The notes below the pieces were generated by a model that saw nothing but the letters and a program-made list of their open reading frames with translations, had not been told where the DNA came from and searched no databases. A stretch of 23,487 bases of DNA. It comes from Irineochytrium annulatum. Lineage: Eukaryota; Chytridiomycota; Chytridiomycetes; Chytridiales; Chytridiaceae. Position numbers and translations under genes: made by a program. Location: assembly GCA_027600665.1 (NCBI GenBank), contig JADGJL010000375.1:1-23487 (forward strand), given 5' to 3'. Of the stretch, positions 21,529 through 23,487 are shown piece by piece. Numbering within the stretch: position 1 is the first letter of the stretch; every line of letters begins with the position of its first letter.

Positions 21529-22105
21529 CGTTCTCTCGCGCGTGGGCGAACGTCGAACAGTCAACTGCCAACAGCAAGTGCGAAATGACTTCCAAGCCGC
21601 TTTGTCAAGCCACTTGGGCGGAGATTTAAATAATGGGACGTTGCTTGAGCGTCTCATCAAGTCGTCCTAGGGTGCCGGCGACTCTGGTCGCTTCGTTGCC
21701 GTCCAAACCCCCCGACGCTTTACGCTTGAGCTTGACCCCGCCGCATCCGTTCGAGGGCTGCGCAAGAATATGAACAGTGTGTGCACAAGCTTTCCGACAG
21801 ATCATTGATCTTGACAGCGCCGTGGGTGGCGTCGAGAATGAAGGACGAGAGGGACGAGCGTGACGGGGTGGTGCCTATCAAGGGCAAACGATGCCGGAAG
21901 AAGGTTCCAGGCTAGTTTGGTTTCTGTTTGCTGGCAGCGTCAAAGAAGCAGTCTTTCTTCAAGCATAGGGTTTGGACGAGAAATGATATTTACAAAGGAA
22001 AATAAAACTCGGTGTGTATATACAACGGAATGTCGAAAAAAACCAAAAATTGCAAAAATGCTCTACACAAGCCGAAGACCACCCAATCTCAGACCATAAA
22101 GGATT
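21529..22105. promoter_or_regulatory. TIP41 promoter and 3' flank of the surface-protein gene
   Basis: This 577-bp region has no supported gene. On the minus strand a TATTTAAA lies at 21632-21625, about 97 nt before the TIP41 ATG, next to a CTCCGCCC box. Both are plausible core-promoter elements. The right part is A/T-rich and should hold the 3' UTR of the surface-protein gene. An AATAAA at 22001-22006 is on the plus strand, so it does not fit either neighbour. Confidence 0.45.
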
Positions 22106-22991
22106 TTAGACCATAAAGAATGCTAGACCAACAGCACCAAGGGCCAATCCCAACAAATCGGACGATAAGGTGACGGCATCCGACTTGATTGCTCCGGTAG
22201 TCGATGTCGAAACGCCTGAACCGGCGGAACCAGTGGAACCAGTGCTCGATGAGCCAGATTTTAGAAGAACAGTCCATTCGTTGTTAGACTTGGCGCCAAC
22301 GCCGGTATATTGGGTTTTGCTCTCGTTAGCGTCGAAGTTAAAGTTTCCTTCGTCGACCATCCATGCACCGTTCTGTTAAAAGAATGAGATTAGGAACATG
22401 TTCAGCGGGGGTAAGACGAGTAACAGCTCACGCACCTGTAAGAAAGCTAATCTAGCATCCTTTGGGCTAGAACCGCCGGCGGCGGTCACCGCGGCCGCCG
22501 TGACCAGAACTTCCACCTTCACATCCGTGTTGGCGGCCAAAGGCGAACCGAAGGTGACTTTCCAGGAATTCGTGACGAGCTGCTTGAAGCCGGCCGGAAC
22601 GGTGGTTATGGATGGAGCACCAGAGGTGACGGTCTGAGTATTGATGAATCATTATTGGTGGCAAGAACAACGATAATGAAGCAAAACCTACCACTGTATT
22701 CGGTGTTGTCACGTTGACATCCATCTCAAACCCATCAGGATAAGTCACATCGATCTTCTTGCCGACAGGAAGAGGAATGGCAGTGTTTAACATAGCTGGG
22801 GTGCGGGTTCCGTCATTTGCGTCTTGACCGTTGGCTCCCGGTGTGTCGTCGTCGTCGAGTACTTGGCGAGCGAACGGAGGATTCCTCGCTGATAGAGAGC
22901 CGGGCGACAAGGCGATTTCAGAAGCGGAAACCGCGTAGGTGGTAGAGAGGGTGGACGCAAGGAACGTCAAGTACAAGGAAACAAAGTGCAT
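22106..22991 (-). CDS. Secreted, probably GPI-anchored surface protein (254 aa, 3 exons)
   Basis: The exons are 22991-22692, 22633-22436 and 22372-22106 on the minus strand, together 765 nt. Both introns (58 and 63 nt) are phase 0. Residues 1-20 are a signal peptide (MHFVSLYLTFLASTLSTTYA), with likely cleavage before VSASE. An Asp-rich propeptide-like segment follows (VLDDDDTPGANGQD). The core (about 75-200) looks beta-rich: KKIDVTYPDGFEMDVNV, AGFKQLVTNSWKVTFGS, NGAWMVDEGNFNF. N-glycosylation sequons lie at Asn93 (NVT) and Asn182 (NES). A Ser/Thr/Gly linker (SSSTGSTGSAGSGVSTSTTG) leads to a C-terminal hydrophobic tail LLGLALGAVGLAFFMV, the classic GPI-attachment layout. The protein should be at the plasma membrane or cell wall. 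I do not recognise the core domain; an adhesive or wall-structural role is only a guess. A TATA box lies about 85 nt upstream. Confidence 0.85.
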
Positions 22992-23487
22992 GTTTAATAT
23001 TGGAAAGGAAATAATATTGAAGAAGAAGTCGGTGTTTGAAGGGAGGGAGGCAACGATGAAGGTAGAAGGCCCTTTTATACCTTCTGCCAAGGAAAGCACT
23101 TTATGAAGCAACGCCGTGTGCAACATGGAAATGAATGACACGAAACCCTTTGCAACAGGGCTTTGACTTCCTGCTGCACTGTTGACTCCATTCACTGGTT
23201 TTCAATGTCTGCATCGGCGGCGAAGTAAGGATTCTATTGTGAGAAATTAAATACAAAAGTCCAAGATTCTTGGCTGTTTGGCTTGGGCTACCCTTTGCGC
23301 CTGCTGCAGCATCCAGCATAATATCTTACTGGTACATCATTTGTATTACTACTACATTACTAAGCTCTTTCAACAATCTTCAACAAGCCGCAGCATAAGC
23401 GACAAATCAGCAATAATAATATCAATAATGCGACGCGTTGTACAAATTCACTATAACCGAGGTAAAAGTGACGGAGATGCACAACAA
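22992..23487. promoter_or_regulatory. Upstream region of the surface-protein gene
   Basis: No further gene is supported to the window end. Besides the TATA box, the distal part is A/T-rich with short direct repeats: ATTACTACTACATTACTA near 23345-23362, and two CAACAA-type repeats (TCAACAATCT, TCAACAAGCC) near 23370-23390. These could be regulatory sites or low-complexity drift. Open frames that continue upstream of 22991 have no signal-peptide sense and are unlikely to be translated. Confidence 0.4.
23073..23079 (-). promoter_or_regulatory. TATA box of the surface-protein gene
   Basis: Minus-strand GGTATAAAAGG, a textbook TATA element, about 85 nt before the ATG at 22991. It leaves room for a short A/G-rich leader. 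It is the clearest core promoter in the window and suggests a regulated or highly expressed gene. Confidence 0.7.

Noticed and set aside
21860..22099. 79-codon plus-strand open frame between TIP41 and the surface-protein gene
   Set aside because: No conserved motif, no good start context, and its place fits promoter and 3' UTR sequence of the neighbours.
1..23487. CRISPR array, transposon, IS element, tRNA or rRNA gene
   Set aside because: I found no spaced identical repeats, transposase or reverse-transcriptase motifs, terminal inverted repeats or tRNA-like cloverleaf sequences. The only clear repeat is the short 14-bp tandem.

Overview
The window is eukaryotic nuclear DNA, most likely from an early-diverging fungus, with a chytrid-like gene complement as the best guess. 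Every gene is interrupted by short introns, mostly 37-83 nt, with GT/AG ends. Many carry a CTAAC-type branch site close to the acceptor. Coding regions are fairly GC-rich and intergenic gaps are small. A DOCK RhoGEF with an N-terminal SH3 domain and a tomosyn that keeps its C-terminal R-SNARE fit a lineage that retains animal-like trafficking and cytoskeletal genes. A GPI-anchored secreted protein fits a walled fungus. The taxonomic call is inference.

Layout from left to right: 1-768 has no gene and holds the probable poly(A) signal of the first gene. At 769-5328 (minus) lies a three-exon gene for a 1,488-residue TPR protein I cannot name. A 573-bp divergent promoter region with a 14-bp tandem repeat follows. 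Then come three genes on the plus strand, head to tail: a DNAJC7-type TPR/J-domain co-chaperone (5902-8087), a tomosyn/Lgl-family exocytosis regulator (8278-11778) and a DOCK180/Dck1-type Rac/Rho GEF (11932-19965, 2,539 residues, ten exons). They are separated by only 190 and 153 bp. Convergent to DOCK is a TIP41-family gene of the TOR/PP2A pathway (20348-21528, minus). The last gene (22106-22991, minus) encodes a 254-residue secreted, probably GPI-anchored surface protein with a clear TATA box.

I rebuilt the exon structures by hand from splice sites, reading phase and family continuity. All six total coding lengths divide by three and read through every junction. Functionally, tomosyn (SNARE-dependent exocytosis), DOCK (small-GTPase activation at the cortex) and the surface protein all concern the cell periphery. 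The TPR-J co-chaperone and TIP41 belong to proteostasis and TOR/PP2A signalling. Nothing proves that they are co-regulated.

I found no evidence of a novel defence or mobile system. The most interesting signals are at the RNA-processing level: a 3-nt microexon or recursive splice point in the DNAJC7 gene, a frame-preserving intron inside the tomosyn SNARE motif, and two upstream ORFs at the DOCK start. At the protein level, the DOCK SH3 domain is split by long low-complexity inserts.
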